51,706 bases of DNA from DATKKK01 sp964354625 (GCA_964354625.1 CAYHAK010000007.1:1-51706); one strand, 5' to 3'. Positions 1 through 7,992 are shown, numbered from the stretch's first letter. The notes: generated from the letters alone by a model not told the origin. Numbers and translations are program-made.

Positions 1-2
1 TT

Positions 3-506
3 TCAGTCAGCGCCTATTCAGGTGACTATTTCGCGGTTCTCTCGGAAGACCATCTTGCCTGCTTGAACTTGTGGTATAAATACGGCATGATGTTCGGCGA
101 CAGTCTGCCAATGAGTGCGGCGTACTCGCCATTTCCGTTCTTCGCCAACATAACTGCAACGCAAGTGAACATGACGCGAGCGATTTTCGAGTTTCAGCTG
201 GGCTTCGCCATCTTCGAGGCAGGAGTCTTCGGCACGGCCAGAAGCCACCTCGAGCGCGGAGACTCGTACTTCAACTCAGCATTGAACGTTTGGCTCGAAA
301 AGGGAACGGCTTTGGAGGACGTTGGCCTTGCGCACATGAGCTCGGAAACCAACTACAACAACGCGCTCGCGGACGGAACCAGAAAGCAGGCAGACGCCTC
401 AATGATGAACTCGTACGGCTGGGTCCTGTTCGGCCTAGGCTGGACGTTCATTGGCATAGGACTAATCATATACGGAATAAGAAGACCAAAGACTACGCCA
501 AGCTAG
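3..506 (+). CDS. C-terminal part of a membrane-anchored protein (start outside window)
   Basis: The frame is open from the first bases, so the protein begins upstream of the window. About 167 residues are visible. Most of it looks soluble and helical, with two sequons (NIT and NMT) that would fit an extracytoplasmic location. Close to the C-terminus is one clear membrane helix (GWVLFGLGWTFIGIGLIIYG) followed by a basic tail (RRPK), so the protein is probably anchored C-terminally with a short cytoplasmic end. A TTG at 63 could serve as an internal start but there is no reason to prefer it. I do not recognise the family. A T-rich run follows the stop. Confidence 0.6.
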   Translation, partial: SVSAYSGDYFAVLSEDHLACLNLWYKYGMMFGDSLPMSAAYSPFPFFANITATQVNMTRAIFEFQLGFAIFEAGVFGTARSHLERGDSYFNSALNVWLEKGTALEDVGLAHMSSETNYNNALADGTRKQADASMMNSYGWVLFGLGWTFIGIGLIIYGIRRPKTTPS

Positions 507-520
507 ATCCGACCCAATTC

Positions 521-533
521 ATCCTCTTTTTTT
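521..533 (+). terminator. T-run terminator after the first gene
   Basis: A run of seven T (527-533) lies about 20 bases after the stop at 506. Archaeal termination often needs only a T-run, so this is a plausible terminator. It has no strong stem. Confidence 0.4.
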
Positions 534-535
534 AA

Positions 536-545
536 GCTTTAATAG
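536..545 (+). promoter_or_regulatory. Putative TATA box for the phosphoribosyltransferase-cgi121 operon
   Basis: The motif GCTTTAATAG would place transcription start near 566-570, about 40 bases before the GTG start at 608. The match to an archaeal TATA box is moderate. Confidence 0.35.
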
Positions 546-607
546 CGTAACAGTAGACTCTCTAAACCACGTGAGGGAGTGTCGCGAGCGTCGATCAGGA
601 GTTTGAA

Positions 608-1186
608 GTGCCAACGTGGAACCAGATATACGACATGCTTCTGAACCTAGCTAACAGAATACGCCACGACGGGTTTAGGCCAGACGTTATTGTAGGCGTT
701 TCGAGAGGCGGATGGCCTCCTGCAAGGGTGCTCTCAGACCTCCTAGACAGCCCGAACATGGCAAACGTCAGAGCCGAATTCTACCTAGGCGTTGCCGAGA
801 CCAAGGCCGAACCCACCATAACGCAACCCCTCTTAGTCGACATCAAAGGCAAAAGAGTATTGATCGTGGACGAGGTTGCCCACACTGGCAAGAGTCTCAA
901 ACTCGTACAGGAACACGTCAACCAAAAAGCTCCCGTACAGGCCAAGACAGCTACAGTGTACTACAAACCATGGAGCATCGTCAAACCAGACTACTACGAA
1001 AAAGAAGCAAGCCTGTGGCTGGTCTTCCCATGGGAAATAAAAGAGACCGTGCGAAAAATCGTCAAGAAATGCAGGGCGACAGGAAAAAACGTTGAGGAAG
1101 AGACAGCCAAACTCGCAGAAGCCGGGATACCTACTGGCCTTGTTAGGAGATTCCTGAACGAAATCACTGAGGAAGAAAAGTGCTGA
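608..1186 (+). CDS. Phosphoribosyltransferase (xanthine/hypoxanthine type)
   Basis: A cytoplasmic 192-residue type I phosphoribosyltransferase, probably salvaging a purine base with PRPP. The PRPP-binding loop is VLIVDEVAHTGKSL at about residues 84-97, and the early strand-loop VIVGVSRGGWPPARVL at about 28-43 is typical of the archaeal Gpt/Hpt-like COG2236 group. The C-terminal part after the core is rather long. The GTG start at 608 has the Shine-Dalgarno sequence AGGAG at 597-601. The stop overlaps the GTG start of the next gene (1180), so the two are translationally coupled. The exact base specificity cannot be read from sequence. Confidence 0.85.
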   Translation: MPTWNQIYDMLLNLANRIRHDGFRPDVIVGVSRGGWPPARVLSDLLDSPNMANVRAEFYLGVAETKAEPTITQPLLVDIKGKRVLIVDEVAHTGKSLKLVQEHVNQKAPVQAKTATVYYKPWSIVKPDYYEKEASLWLVFPWEIKETVRKIVKKCRATGKNVEEETAKLAEAGIPTGLVRRFLNEITEEEKC

Positions 1187-1749
1187 AGGTCATCCAGGAA
1201 TTCCGCAAAAGCCTAATGATAACTGGTTTCAGAACTGCAGGAATCAAGAATACTGCCGATTTCCTGAAAGCAGTCAACGCTAAGAAAGCGTCAGCTGTTG
1301 AGGTTCAGTTTCTCGACGCGACACTCGTGGCCACATGGGAGCACCTGTACTTCGCTGCGCTAAACGCGTTGATGGCCTTCAAAAACAGGGAGAACATCTC
1401 CAAAACACTTGCTATGGAGACTATGCTCTGTGCGTCCGCGCAACGCCAGATTACAAAGGCCACCGAGCAGACGGGAATAAAGCCAACCTCAACGGAAATA
1501 GCCCTACTGATAATCGGAAACACAGACAGAGAAGTCAAATCGGCTCTTGCGGCGATTCAGGCACGTATACACGTGGAGGCTGACGATGGGGTTCTGGAAA
1601 TGTCGGAGGAAAAGGCAAAGGCCATCGTGAAGGCCTTCGGAATCTCGGACTTAGAGCTGGAGGCAGTCAGGAAGAACGGCGAAGAAGAGGAGAAGGCCTT
1701 GGTCAGCTTGGTTATTGAACGCATGGCCTTGCTTGCAACTCAACACTAA
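1180..1749 (+). CDS. KEOPS complex subunit Cgi121
   Basis: A 189-residue protein matching the Cgi121 family, the KEOPS subunit that binds Bud32 and the tRNA 3' end during t6A37 synthesis. The diagnostic stretch is ENISKTLAMETMLCASAQRQ followed by ITKATEQTGIKPTSTEIALL, with the preceding HLYFAALNALMAF helix. The GTG start overlaps the upstream phosphoribosyltransferase stop by seven bases. The Sua5 protein at 26.5 kb makes the threonylcarbamoyl adenylate used by the same pathway. The other KEOPS genes (Kae1, Bud32, Pcc1) are not in this window. The C-terminal acidic helix (NGEEEEKALVSLVIERMALL) is longer than in the minimal family. Confidence 0.85.
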   Translation: MLKVIQEFRKSLMITGFRTAGIKNTADFLKAVNAKKASAVEVQFLDATLVATWEHLYFAALNALMAFKNRENISKTLAMETMLCASAQRQITKATEQTGIKPTSTEIALLIIGNTDREVKSALAAIQARIHVEADDGVLEMSEEKAKAIVKAFGISDLELEAVRKNGEEEEKALVSLVIERMALLATQH

Positions 1750-1751
1750 GC

Positions 1752-2291
1752 CTACAGCATTTTTTCCTTGACTGATGACAGAACGTCATTGGGTCTTAGG
1801 AGGGACATTCCGGTCAGGCTGCCTACGACCTCGATGAGCAGAATCCAGTCGGGCTTTTCCAAGTTGGCCTTCCTTTTGATGCTTGATGCGGCGGCTTCGA
1901 TTATGCTCTGGGTCGGGGTGGAGGAGAACCGTTTCTCGAGTGTGATGCGAAAGGTTTCGTTTTCGCCTATTCTGGAGGCAAACCCGACTGCGGCCAGCTC
2001 GATCTCAACCAAGTCGGTCTGGATCACCTTCTCTACCGGAATTACCCGGAACGTGAAACGGAACTCGTAGGGACGTTCGCTCAGAATTCGGCGAAGCTTC
2101 TGCACAACCTCGCGAGGGCCCAGTGCTGTCTTCGCGGCAATAAGACCCGAGGCTCCAGTCTTCTCAACCTCGGGATCCGAGTCACCAATCTCTCCGAGCA
2201 GAAACCGCAACTCATCGCAGGTCTCTCTTTCGTTCCCACGAGAAGTCGTCACCAACAGATTGAAGTCCCTAAGCATGTTCTCACGCTTCAT
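1752..2291 (-). CDS. THUMP-domain protein, Tan1-like
   Basis: A THUMP RNA-binding protein of about 180 residues related to archaeal COG1818 and to eukaryotic Tan1, which assists tRNA ac4C12 formation. The N-terminus (MLRDFNLLVTTSRGNE) and the core (FRFTFRVIPVEKVIQTDLVEIE, then LEKPDWILLIEVVGSLTGMS) follow the usual THUMP layout. Starts are ambiguous: a TTG at 2309, an ATG at 2291 and an ATG at 2276. The last gives the family-like N-terminus MLRDFNLL and has GTGAG just upstream. It converges tail to tail with cgi121, two bases apart. No methyltransferase domain is fused, so it probably acts as an RNA-binding adaptor. Confidence 0.75.
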   Translation of the reverse strand: MKRENMLRDFNLLVTTSRGNERETCDELRFLLGEIGDSDPEVEKTGASGLIAAKTALGPREVVQKLRRILSERPYEFRFTFRVIPVEKVIQTDLVEIELAAVGFASRIGENETFRITLEKRFSSTPTQSIIEAAASSIKRKANLEKPDWILLIEVVGSLTGMSLLRPNDVLSSVKEKML

Positions 2292-2498
2292 ACTATGATT
2301 TGTAGGCAATAAGTAAGTCTATGTGCCCCAGACAACCCAGTAGCCATTATTGCCATGATCAAAGAGAGGTCAGTTTGGGTATTGGCTTATTCACGGCCTT
2401 GCGGCTCCTAGCCGTCGCCTCACATCATCCCAACACACATAGTCGGGCAGGCAGATTTATCCATTTTGATGACTGAGCATGCTTGGCTTTGACATTAG

Positions 2499-2508
2499 CC
2501 TTAAATCT
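2499..2508 (+). promoter_or_regulatory. Putative TATA box for the asparaginase gene
   Basis: CCTTAAATCT in the 2310-2540 spacer predicts transcription start near 2528-2532, shortly before the GTG (2541) and TTG (2556) candidates. Nothing else is recognised in this spacer. Confidence 0.4.
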
Positions 2509-2555
2509 GGCTTGGTCAGTTCCAAGATTGACTATAAGCAGTGGAAGGGGACGGT

Positions 2556-3527
2556 TTGGGCAAGGCGCTTAGACCTGTGATTGTGGTTCACGGAGGGGCA
2601 GGTACGATTCAGCCTGAACGTAGCAAGCCTGCCGCGGAGGGTGTCAAGAGAGCCGCCGAGGCGGGACACGGCGTTTTGAAGGGTGAGGGCAGTGCGGTTG
2701 ACGCGGTGATGGAGGCCGTGATGGTTTTGGAGGATGATGGGGCCTTCAACGCTGGCTACGGCTCAAGCCTCAACATAGAGAAAGGCGTAGAGATGGACGC
2801 CTCGATCATGGACGGCAAGACACTGGAGGCAGGAGCAGTAGCACTCTTGAGAGATGTAAAGAACCCAGTGCGCTTGGCAAGGCTGGTCATGGAGAAGACA
2901 GACCACGTTTTCATTGCAGGCGACGGCGCGAACAAGCTTGCAGACCTTTTCAAACTTGAAAGGCGGAACTCGATAACCGAATTGAGGCTGAAAGCCTACG
3001 AGGATCAGAAGAAAGTGTTGCTTGAGGGAAAATCGAACCTGCCGAGACTCATAAGCCTCATCAACAAGCATCCAGCCTTCTTCGAATCTGACACCGTCGG
3101 CGCAATCGCGCTCGACAAGCACGGAAACGTGGCAGCAGCCACCTCAACTGGAGGCTATCCACTCAAGCTTGTTGGAAGAATCGGCGACACGCCGCTGATT
3201 GGATGCGGCAACTACGCTGACAACCAGTCAGGCGCGTGCTCAGCCACAGGCGTGGGCGAAATAGCCATAAGGCTTGTGCTGGCGAAGGCTGTATGTGACC
3301 ACATTGAAGCCGGGAAACTGCCGCAAAAGGCCACTGAGCACGCAATTAGGCTAGTTAACAAGAGGATTTCAGCGGCCTACAACTCCATGGGCGTGGTCGC
3401 CCTCGACACGAAGGGAAGGATTGGAGCCGCACATAACTCGCCGAACCTGTGCTGGGCCTATATGACCCCTGAAGTCAAGGAGCCTGTGGTGGCTTTGACG
3501 GCGGGAATTGTGAAAGAAACCCTCTAG
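2556..3527 (+). CDS. Isoaspartyl peptidase / L-asparaginase (Ntn hydrolase)
   Basis: A plant-type asparaginase that hydrolyses isoaspartyl dipeptides and/or L-asparagine. It is an Ntn hydrolase made as a precursor that cleaves itself before the catalytic threonine. That threonine is in SDTVGAIALD, about residue 180 from the chosen start. Other family marks are VIVVHGGAGT near the N-terminus, FNAGYGSSLN, and IGCGNYADNQSGACSATGVG in the small subunit. Length (about 323) is normal. The TTG at 2556 is chosen because AAGGGGA lies just upstream; a GTG at 2541 has no Shine-Dalgarno sequence but cannot be excluded. The gene stands alone with its own promoter. Confidence 0.88.
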   Translation: MGKALRPVIVVHGGAGTIQPERSKPAAEGVKRAAEAGHGVLKGEGSAVDAVMEAVMVLEDDGAFNAGYGSSLNIEKGVEMDASIMDGKTLEAGAVALLRDVKNPVRLARLVMEKTDHVFIAGDGANKLADLFKLERRNSITELRLKAYEDQKKVLLEGKSNLPRLISLINKHPAFFESDTVGAIALDKHGNVAAATSTGGYPLKLVGRIGDTPLIGCGNYADNQSGACSATGVGEIAIRLVLAKAVCDHIEAGKLPQKATEHAIRLVNKRISAAYNSMGVVALDTKGRIGAAHNSPNLCWAYMTPEVKEPVVALTAGIVKETL

Positions 3528-3584
3528 AAAGAAAGCCGTGCCTATTCTCGATGCCGTTTTTTCTCGACAGGTGACGAATAAGAA

Positions 3585-3593
3585 TGCTTAAGA
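3585..3593 (+). promoter_or_regulatory. Putative TATA box for the acidic microprotein
   Basis: TGCTTAAGA lies about 55 bases before the microprotein ATG and predicts a start of transcription near 3612-3616. Confidence 0.35.
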
Positions 3594-3642
3594 CGTTCTT
3601 AGCTGGCTATGCTAGATACCGAATCTAGGGAGGTGGAACCAA

Positions 3643-3711
3643 ATGGTGGATGAGGAAGAGGAATGGGAAGAAGACTCTGAAGACGAAGAATGGGAAGAAG
3701 AGGAATGGTAG
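3643..3711 (+). CDS. Highly acidic tryptophan-containing microprotein (22 aa)
   Basis: A 22-residue ORF with an almost perfect Shine-Dalgarno sequence (GGGAGGTG, 3628-3635) seven bases before the ATG and a putative TATA box upstream. The product has 16 Asp/Glu residues and three Trp (positions 8, 17 and 22), with repeats of the type EEW. The ribosome-binding site is stronger than that of most long genes here, which argues for real translation. The acidic, aromatic composition suggests a ligand for a basic protein surface or a nucleic-acid mimic, but that is inference. I do not recognise a family. It stands alone, about 115 bases after the asparaginase stop. Confidence 0.5.
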   Translation: MVDEEEEWEEDSEDEEWEEEEW

Positions 3712-3793
3712 AATCGCAGCCTCAGCTCTTTTGAATGTTTCTTTCTTTGAACCAACACGTTTTGAATGGCTTTTCGTGGTTTCGGGGTCTACG

Positions 3794-3801
3794 TTTATAA
3801 C
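3794..3801 (+). promoter_or_regulatory. Putative TATA box upstream of the ABCE1 leader ORFs
   Basis: TTTATAAC would give a transcript starting near 3820-3826, just before the CG tract at 3829. It is the best promoter candidate for the small ORFs and the ABCE1 gene downstream. Confidence 0.45.
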
Positions 3802-3828
3802 CTACATGCTATGACGATTGATAGGCAG

Positions 3829-3836
3829 GCGCGCGC
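3829..3836. repeat. CG alternating tract (8 nt)
   Basis: GCGCGCGC between genes, just after the predicted transcription start. A short frame from the ATG at 3811 ends after 16 residues. With one GC unit fewer, that frame would run on to the stop at 3998 (about 62 residues). Confidence 0.8.
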
Positions 3837-3998
3837 TTGTCCAATCCATTATCGGGATTGAACATAAATTCGGCGCTTGCCCTCTTGGGTTTGGAAATTG
3901 GCATTTCCAAAAAGCTTATTGTGGCTTTCATGTCACGAACGACGCAAAAAAATAAGAAACATGGTGTTATATGGAATGAGCAAGCCAAAGAAGTATGA
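3837..3998 (+). CDS. Small hypothetical ORF after the CG tract
   Basis: A 53-residue frame beginning at a TTG directly after the CG tract (residues NSALALLGLEIGISKKLIVAF in the middle, basic C-terminal part). It has no Shine-Dalgarno sequence and no recognised family, so it may be a remnant rather than a gene. It overlaps the next small ORF. Removing one GC unit from the tract would extend it upstream to the ATG at 3811. Confidence 0.25.
   Translation: MSNPLSGLNINSALALLGLEIGISKKLIVAFMSRTTQKNKKHGVIWNEQAKEV
3842..3911. repeat. Two short hairpins in the ABCE1 leader
   Basis: There are two perfect inverted repeats. CAATCC (3842-3847) pairs with GGATTG (3855-3860) across seven bases. TTTGGAAA (3890-3897) pairs with TTTCCAAA (3904-3911) across six bases. 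They lie in the predicted leader of the ABCE1 transcript and could be RNA hairpins or protein sites. Confidence 0.4.
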
Positions 3999-4092
3999 AG
4001 TCAAGCGTTGGATACTAGAAACGCTCCTCCCATTCGTAGAGGCGGCGAAATGCAAGACACTAGACCAATACAAAGGAGACACAACACAATGA
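3976..4092 (+). CDS. Small hypothetical ORF upstream of ABCE1
   Basis: A 38-residue frame (MSKPKKYEVKRWILETLLPF, then an amphipathic helix) with no strong ribosome-binding site. An ATG at 3961 is also possible. Its stop overlaps the next ATG (4089) as ATGA, so it sits at the head of a chain of overlapping frames leading to ABCE1. The function is unknown; it could be a leader peptide or a gene remnant. Confidence 0.35.
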   Translation: MSKPKKYEVKRWILETLLPFVEAAKCKTLDQYKGDTTQ

Positions 4093-4154
4093 ACAACAAC
4101 ACACAACCACAGAATACAAGAATATTACTTTACCCAGAGGCAGGTTTGCCATGA
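4089..4154 (+). CDS. 21-residue leader ORF coupled to ABCE1
   Basis: This short ORF has a good Shine-Dalgarno sequence (AAAGGAGA, about 4071-4078). Its ATG overlaps the preceding stop, and its TGA overlaps the ABCE1 ATG in the arrangement ATGA. The peptide begins MNNNTQPQNT and ends PEAGLP. The double coupling suggests that ribosomes are delivered to the ABCE1 start by re-initiation. The role is inferred from the overlap alone. Confidence 0.4.
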   Translation: MNNNTQPQNTRILLYPEAGLP

Positions 4155-5941
4155 CGCGGGTAGCTGTGCTGGACTTGGAAAGGTGCAAGCCGAAGCGTTG
4201 CGATAGGCTGTGCCTTCGTTTCTGTCCCATAGTGCGAACCAAGGTGGAGGCCATAAGGTTCGAAGGCAACCAGCCCACCATAGTCGAATCATTATGCACA
4301 GGCTGCGGTATATGCATCAAAAAGTGCCCGTTTACCGCGATATCGATTGTCAATCTTCCGGACGAATTGGAGAAGGACTGCGGCCACCGTTTCGGGCCTA
4401 ACACATTCAAGCTCTTCCGAATGCCTATGCCTTCGCCGGGCACGGTGCTGGGGCTACTGGGACAGAACGGCATAGGCAAGTCAACCACGCTTAAGATACT
4501 CTCAGGTGAGATCAGGCTGAACCTCGGCGACTACGAGACACCGCCTGACTGGGCCACAATAATCACGCATTACCGAGGCAGCAGCCTTCAGGGCTACTTC
4601 CAGATAATGAGCGAAGGAAAACTCCGAGTCTCCAGCAAGCCACAATACGTAGACAAAATTCCAAAGGCAGTCTCGGGAAACGTAGGCGACTTGCTGGAAA
4701 AAGTAGACGAAAGAAGAACCCTAGACAAGATCGCCGAACAGCTTGAGCTTAAGCAGCTTTGGGATCGTTCGCTCGACGTGTTGAGCGGCGGCGAATTACA
4801 GCGTGTGGCCGTGACTGCCACAATGTGCCGCGAGGCAGACGTTTACCTTTTCGACGAGCCGTCAAGTTACTTGGACGTGAAGCAAAGACTCGAAGTGGCC
4901 AGAGCCATAAGAAGCCTCAAGACCGCACAGAAAACCGTCATCGTCGCCGAACACGACCTAGCCATAATAGACTACCTGTCAGACCAGATTTGCGTCTTCT
5001 ATGGAGAGCCGGGCGTCTATGGTGTTGTCTCGAACGTACATGGCGTCAGAACGGGCATTAACATCTACTTGGAAGGCTACATTCCGGACGAGAACATGAG
5101 GTTCAGGAAAGAAGCCATACTTTTCCACGAGAAGCCTCCAGCAGCCAGCTCAACCGCAGGCGAAACGTTCCTTGAATGGGAACCGTTCGAAAAGACCCTC
5201 GAAGAATTCAAGCTTGGCGTCCACGGCGGCGAGGTCAGAAGAGGCAGTATAATCGGCATCCTAGGCCCAAACGGCATAGGCAAAACAACCTTCGTCAAGA
5301 TTCTGGCCGGAATCGAGGGTACTGACGACAAACGCGGGTTCGGCGAGCTGAAAGTCAGCTACAAGCCACAATACATCGCAGCAGAGTACGAGGACACGGT
5401 TCAGGAGCTTCTGATGAGCGTGGCCAAAGAAAACTACTCCTCAGGCTGGTACAGAACCGAAATCATACTTCCTCTCAAGGTCAATCTGCTCTTGGACAGA
5501 AACGTGAACGAGCTGAGCGGCGGCGAACTCCAAAAAATAGCCATCGCCGCTTGCCTGTCCCGCGACGCGGAGCTTTTCTTGCTCGACGAGCCCAGCGCGT
5601 ACCTCGATGTTGAAGAGAGACTGAACATGGCGAAGGCAATACGCAGAATAATCGAGAACCACAACGTGACCGCCTTCGTGGTTGAGCACGACGTAGTCAC
5701 GCTGGACTTCATCGCCGACCAGTTGATGGTTTTCAAAGGAAAGCCAGGCGTAGAAGGCGTTGCGAACCCGCCGACCAGCCTGCGGAAGGGCATGAACCTG
5801 TTCCTCAAAGACATGCAAGTCACCTTCAGAAGAGACGCAGCCACCAAACGCCCAAGAGTCAACAAAGAAGACTCCAAACGCGACAAACTACAGAAAGACA
5901 TAGGCGAATACTACTACACACGAACGGTGAAAACGAAATGA
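4151..5941 (+). CDS. Ribosome recycling ATPase ABCE1 (RLI)
   Basis: ABCE1 splits archaeal ribosomes after termination together with aRF1/Pelota. The 596-residue protein has every expected part. Cysteine clusters for two 4Fe-4S centres lie in the first 60 residues (CKPKRCDRLCLRFC and CTGCGICIKKCP). The first nucleotide-binding domain has Walker A GQNGIGKST at about 104-112, signature LSGGELQRVA and Walker B VYLFDEPSSYLD. The second has GPNGIGKTT, LSGGELQKIA and LFLLDEPSAYLD. A short basic tail follows. The start overlaps a leader ORF and the stop overlaps the cytidine deaminase start (ATGA). Confidence 0.97.
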   Translation: MTRVAVLDLERCKPKRCDRLCLRFCPIVRTKVEAIRFEGNQPTIVESLCTGCGICIKKCPFTAISIVNLPDELEKDCGHRFGPNTFKLFRMPMPSPGTVLGLLGQNGIGKSTTLKILSGEIRLNLGDYETPPDWATIITHYRGSSLQGYFQIMSEGKLRVSSKPQYVDKIPKAVSGNVGDLLEKVDERRTLDKIAEQLELKQLWDRSLDVLSGGELQRVAVTATMCREADVYLFDEPSSYLDVKQRLEVARAIRSLKTAQKTVIVAEHDLAIIDYLSDQICVFYGEPGVYGVVSNVHGVRTGINIYLEGYIPDENMRFRKEAILFHEKPPAASSTAGETFLEWEPFEKTLEEFKLGVHGGEVRRGSIIGILGPNGIGKTTFVKILAGIEGTDDKRGFGELKVSYKPQYIAAEYEDTVQELLMSVAKENYSSGWYRTEIILPLKVNLLLDRNVNELSGGELQKIAIAACLSRDAELFLLDEPSAYLDVEERLNMAKAIRRIIENHNVTAFVVEHDVVTLDFIADQLMVFKGKPGVEGVANPPTSLRKGMNLFLKDMQVTFRRDAATKRPRVNKEDSKRDKLQKDIGEYYYTRTVKTK

Positions 5942-6390
5942 CAAAACGGGCAAAAACCACAGCAGGAATCGGAGAAGATGGGAGGAGGCTGCTGGACGCC
6001 GCCGCAGAGGCCTTGACCAAGGCCTATGTGCTTTGGGGTGTGGGCGTCGGTGCAGCAGTGCTGGCCGAGGATGGAAGAATCTACGAAGGCTGCAATGTCG
6101 AAAGCTGGATCTCGGGCCTCGGCATCTGCGCTGAAAGATGTGCTATCAACCATGCGGTTCTGCATGGCAACAGGAAGATCAAGGCAGTGGCCGTAGTCAA
6201 GGATGCGAATAGCCGCAGTGAGCCAAGGCCTTGTGGTTCGTGCCTTCAGTGCATTCATGATTTCGCCAAAAACGCCAAAATCAAGATTCTCATGGCGAGG
6301 ACAAAGAAAGGGAAGGTTCTGATGGACTCTGTCGTGGTCAAGACAGTGGGGGAGTTGATGCCACTTGCCTATCGTGCGCGCGCAAGGTAG
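5938..6390 (+). CDS. Cytidine deaminase
   Basis: A 150-residue pyrimidine-salvage enzyme of the tetrameric zinc-dependent family, converting cytidine or deoxycytidine to uridine forms. The zinc and proton-shuttle motifs are CAERCA (Cys in place of His, with the catalytic Glu) and PCGSC. The preceding CNVES is also typical. It overlaps ABCE1 by four bases and so is cotranslated with it. Its last codons run through an 8-nt CG tract (6376-6383), giving the tail RARAR before the stop; that end may not be ancestral. Confidence 0.85.
   Translation: MTKRAKTTAGIGEDGRRLLDAAAEALTKAYVLWGVGVGAAVLAEDGRIYEGCNVESWISGLGICAERCAINHAVLHGNRKIKAVAVVKDANSRSEPRPCGSCLQCIHDFAKNAKIKILMARTKKGKVLMDSVVVKTVGELMPLAYRARAR
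6376..6383. repeat. CG alternating tract at the end of the cytidine deaminase gene
   Basis: GCGCGCGC inside the palindrome TGCGCGCGCA, immediately before the stop codon. A change of one unit would give a slightly different C-terminus ending AQGS. Confidence 0.8.
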
Positions 6391-6459
6391 TTAAGTTAAA
6401 AAACGGGCAGAGCATACGTAGAAGAGGTTTGACGTTTAGAGGGGTTTGGGGAGGTTCAA

Positions 6460-7992
6460 GTGGCTCAGACGACCTTCGAGGAGATTTCGGCTGCCGATTT
6501 CTTCTATAGAAACCGGGACATAGCTGGGTTTACGAATCCGTCGCGAGCCATTTTTGCAGCCGTCCGTGAGCTTGTGGAGAATTCCTTGGATGCAGCTGAG
6601 AGCGCAAAGATTCTGCCTGACGTTTACGTTAGGCTCTCGTATGAGGGTGAGGCCAGCCAGGAAACGCAGATTTACAAGTTGAGGGTTGAGGACAACGGCA
6701 TTGGCATTCAGCCTAGGCACATCCCCTCAGCTTTTGGTCAAGTGCTTTTTGGTTCCAAGTACAAGCTGAAACAGCAGAGAGGCACCTTCGGTCTCGGAGG
6801 CAAGATGGCCATCCTGTACGGACAGATCACGACGCATCAGCCTGCCTGCATCACTTCAAGCACAGGGCTGGCCAAAATATACAGTTACAAGCTGATGATT
6901 GACATTCAGAAGAACCGTCCGCTCATACTGGACCGGAGGGTGCTCATCAACAAGGAGCAGTGGCGAGGCACGGTGGTCGAGTTCACGCTGGAGGGCGACT
7001 ACTTCCGCGCCATGCCCAAACTGCTTGACTACTTCAAACAGACAGCCATGGTCAACCCCTATGCTAACTTGACGTTTGTGGATCCGAAGGGCAGACTGTA
7101 CAAGTTCGTCAGAGGAATCAAGGACATGCCTGATCCACCGAAGGAAACTCGCCCCCACCCCTACGGCGTGGACGTGGAACTGCTCCAGCGTCTAATACAG
7201 ATAACGCCCTACAACAACATGCTCGAATTCCTCAAGAACCACTTCCACAGAGTCGGAGACATCACGGCGCAGAAATTCCTAGACTTCAGCGCTCTGAGCC
7301 CATCCAAGAACCCGAAGAGACTGTCGCACGAGGAAATCGTCAGGCTGATGCACAACCTCAAAAAGTTCAAGGATTTCCTGCCTCCAGACGCCAGTTGCCT
7401 TTCGCCCTTAGGCGAAGACCTGCTAAAAGCAGGCATAATGAAAGAACTTAAGCCCGAATTCGCAGTCGTTCACCAGCGCAAACCCGCCACCTACGCGGGG
7501 CACCCGTTCATAGTAGAAGTCGGCATTGCCTATGGAGGCGAGGTGCCCAAGCGCGGCACGTTTGTGATCTACCGTTTTGCGAACAGGATACCGCTGTTGT
7601 ATGATGAGGCGAGCGACATTTCGGTCAGAGTGATAACGGCGATGAATTGGCGGCGGTACAAGGTTCAGCCAGACATGCCCATTGCGATTTTGGTGCATAT
7701 TTGCAGCACTAAAGTCCCCTACAAGACGGTGGGCAAGGAGTTTATCTCCGACAGGCCTGAGGTCCGGAAGGAGATAGCCAACGGCCTCCGCGAGGTGGCC
7801 CGGCAGATCCAGCATTTCATGTCCAAGCGCGAGCATGTGGACAGGGAAAGGAAGCGGCTTGGCGTGTTCAGCAAGTACCTGCCGAGGATTGCACAGTTTT
7901 CCACGAAGCTAGCAGGCAAGGACAAGCCTCCTGATATAGAGAAACTACTGAAGAGTGTGAAACAGTTTGGCGATGAAGAAACGGAAGAGTAG
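6460..7992 (+). CDS. top6B: DNA topoisomerase VI subunit B
   Basis: The ATPase subunit of the type IIB topoisomerase that relaxes and decatenates DNA with Top6A. The 510 residues contain a GHKL ATPase domain (N-box ELVENSLDAA, VEDNGIGIQP, GTFGLGGKMA), a helix-two-turn-helix middle part and the transducer domain, whose lysine loop is likely at KVPYKTVGKEF. The GTG start at 6460 has GGGGAGG ten bases upstream. It overlaps top6A at the 3' end, the usual archaeal arrangement, so both subunits are made together. Confidence 0.95.
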   Translation: MAQTTFEEISAADFFYRNRDIAGFTNPSRAIFAAVRELVENSLDAAESAKILPDVYVRLSYEGEASQETQIYKLRVEDNGIGIQPRHIPSAFGQVLFGSKYKLKQQRGTFGLGGKMAILYGQITTHQPACITSSTGLAKIYSYKLMIDIQKNRPLILDRRVLINKEQWRGTVVEFTLEGDYFRAMPKLLDYFKQTAMVNPYANLTFVDPKGRLYKFVRGIKDMPDPPKETRPHPYGVDVELLQRLIQITPYNNMLEFLKNHFHRVGDITAQKFLDFSALSPSKNPKRLSHEEIVRLMHNLKKFKDFLPPDASCLSPLGEDLLKAGIMKELKPEFAVVHQRKPATYAGHPFIVEVGIAYGGEVPKRGTFVIYRFANRIPLLYDEASDISVRVITAMNWRRYKVQPDMPIAILVHICSTKVPYKTVGKEFISDRPEVRKEIANGLREVARQIQHFMSKREHVDRERKRLGVFSKYLPRIAQFSTKLAGKDKPPDIEKLLKSVKQFGDEETEE

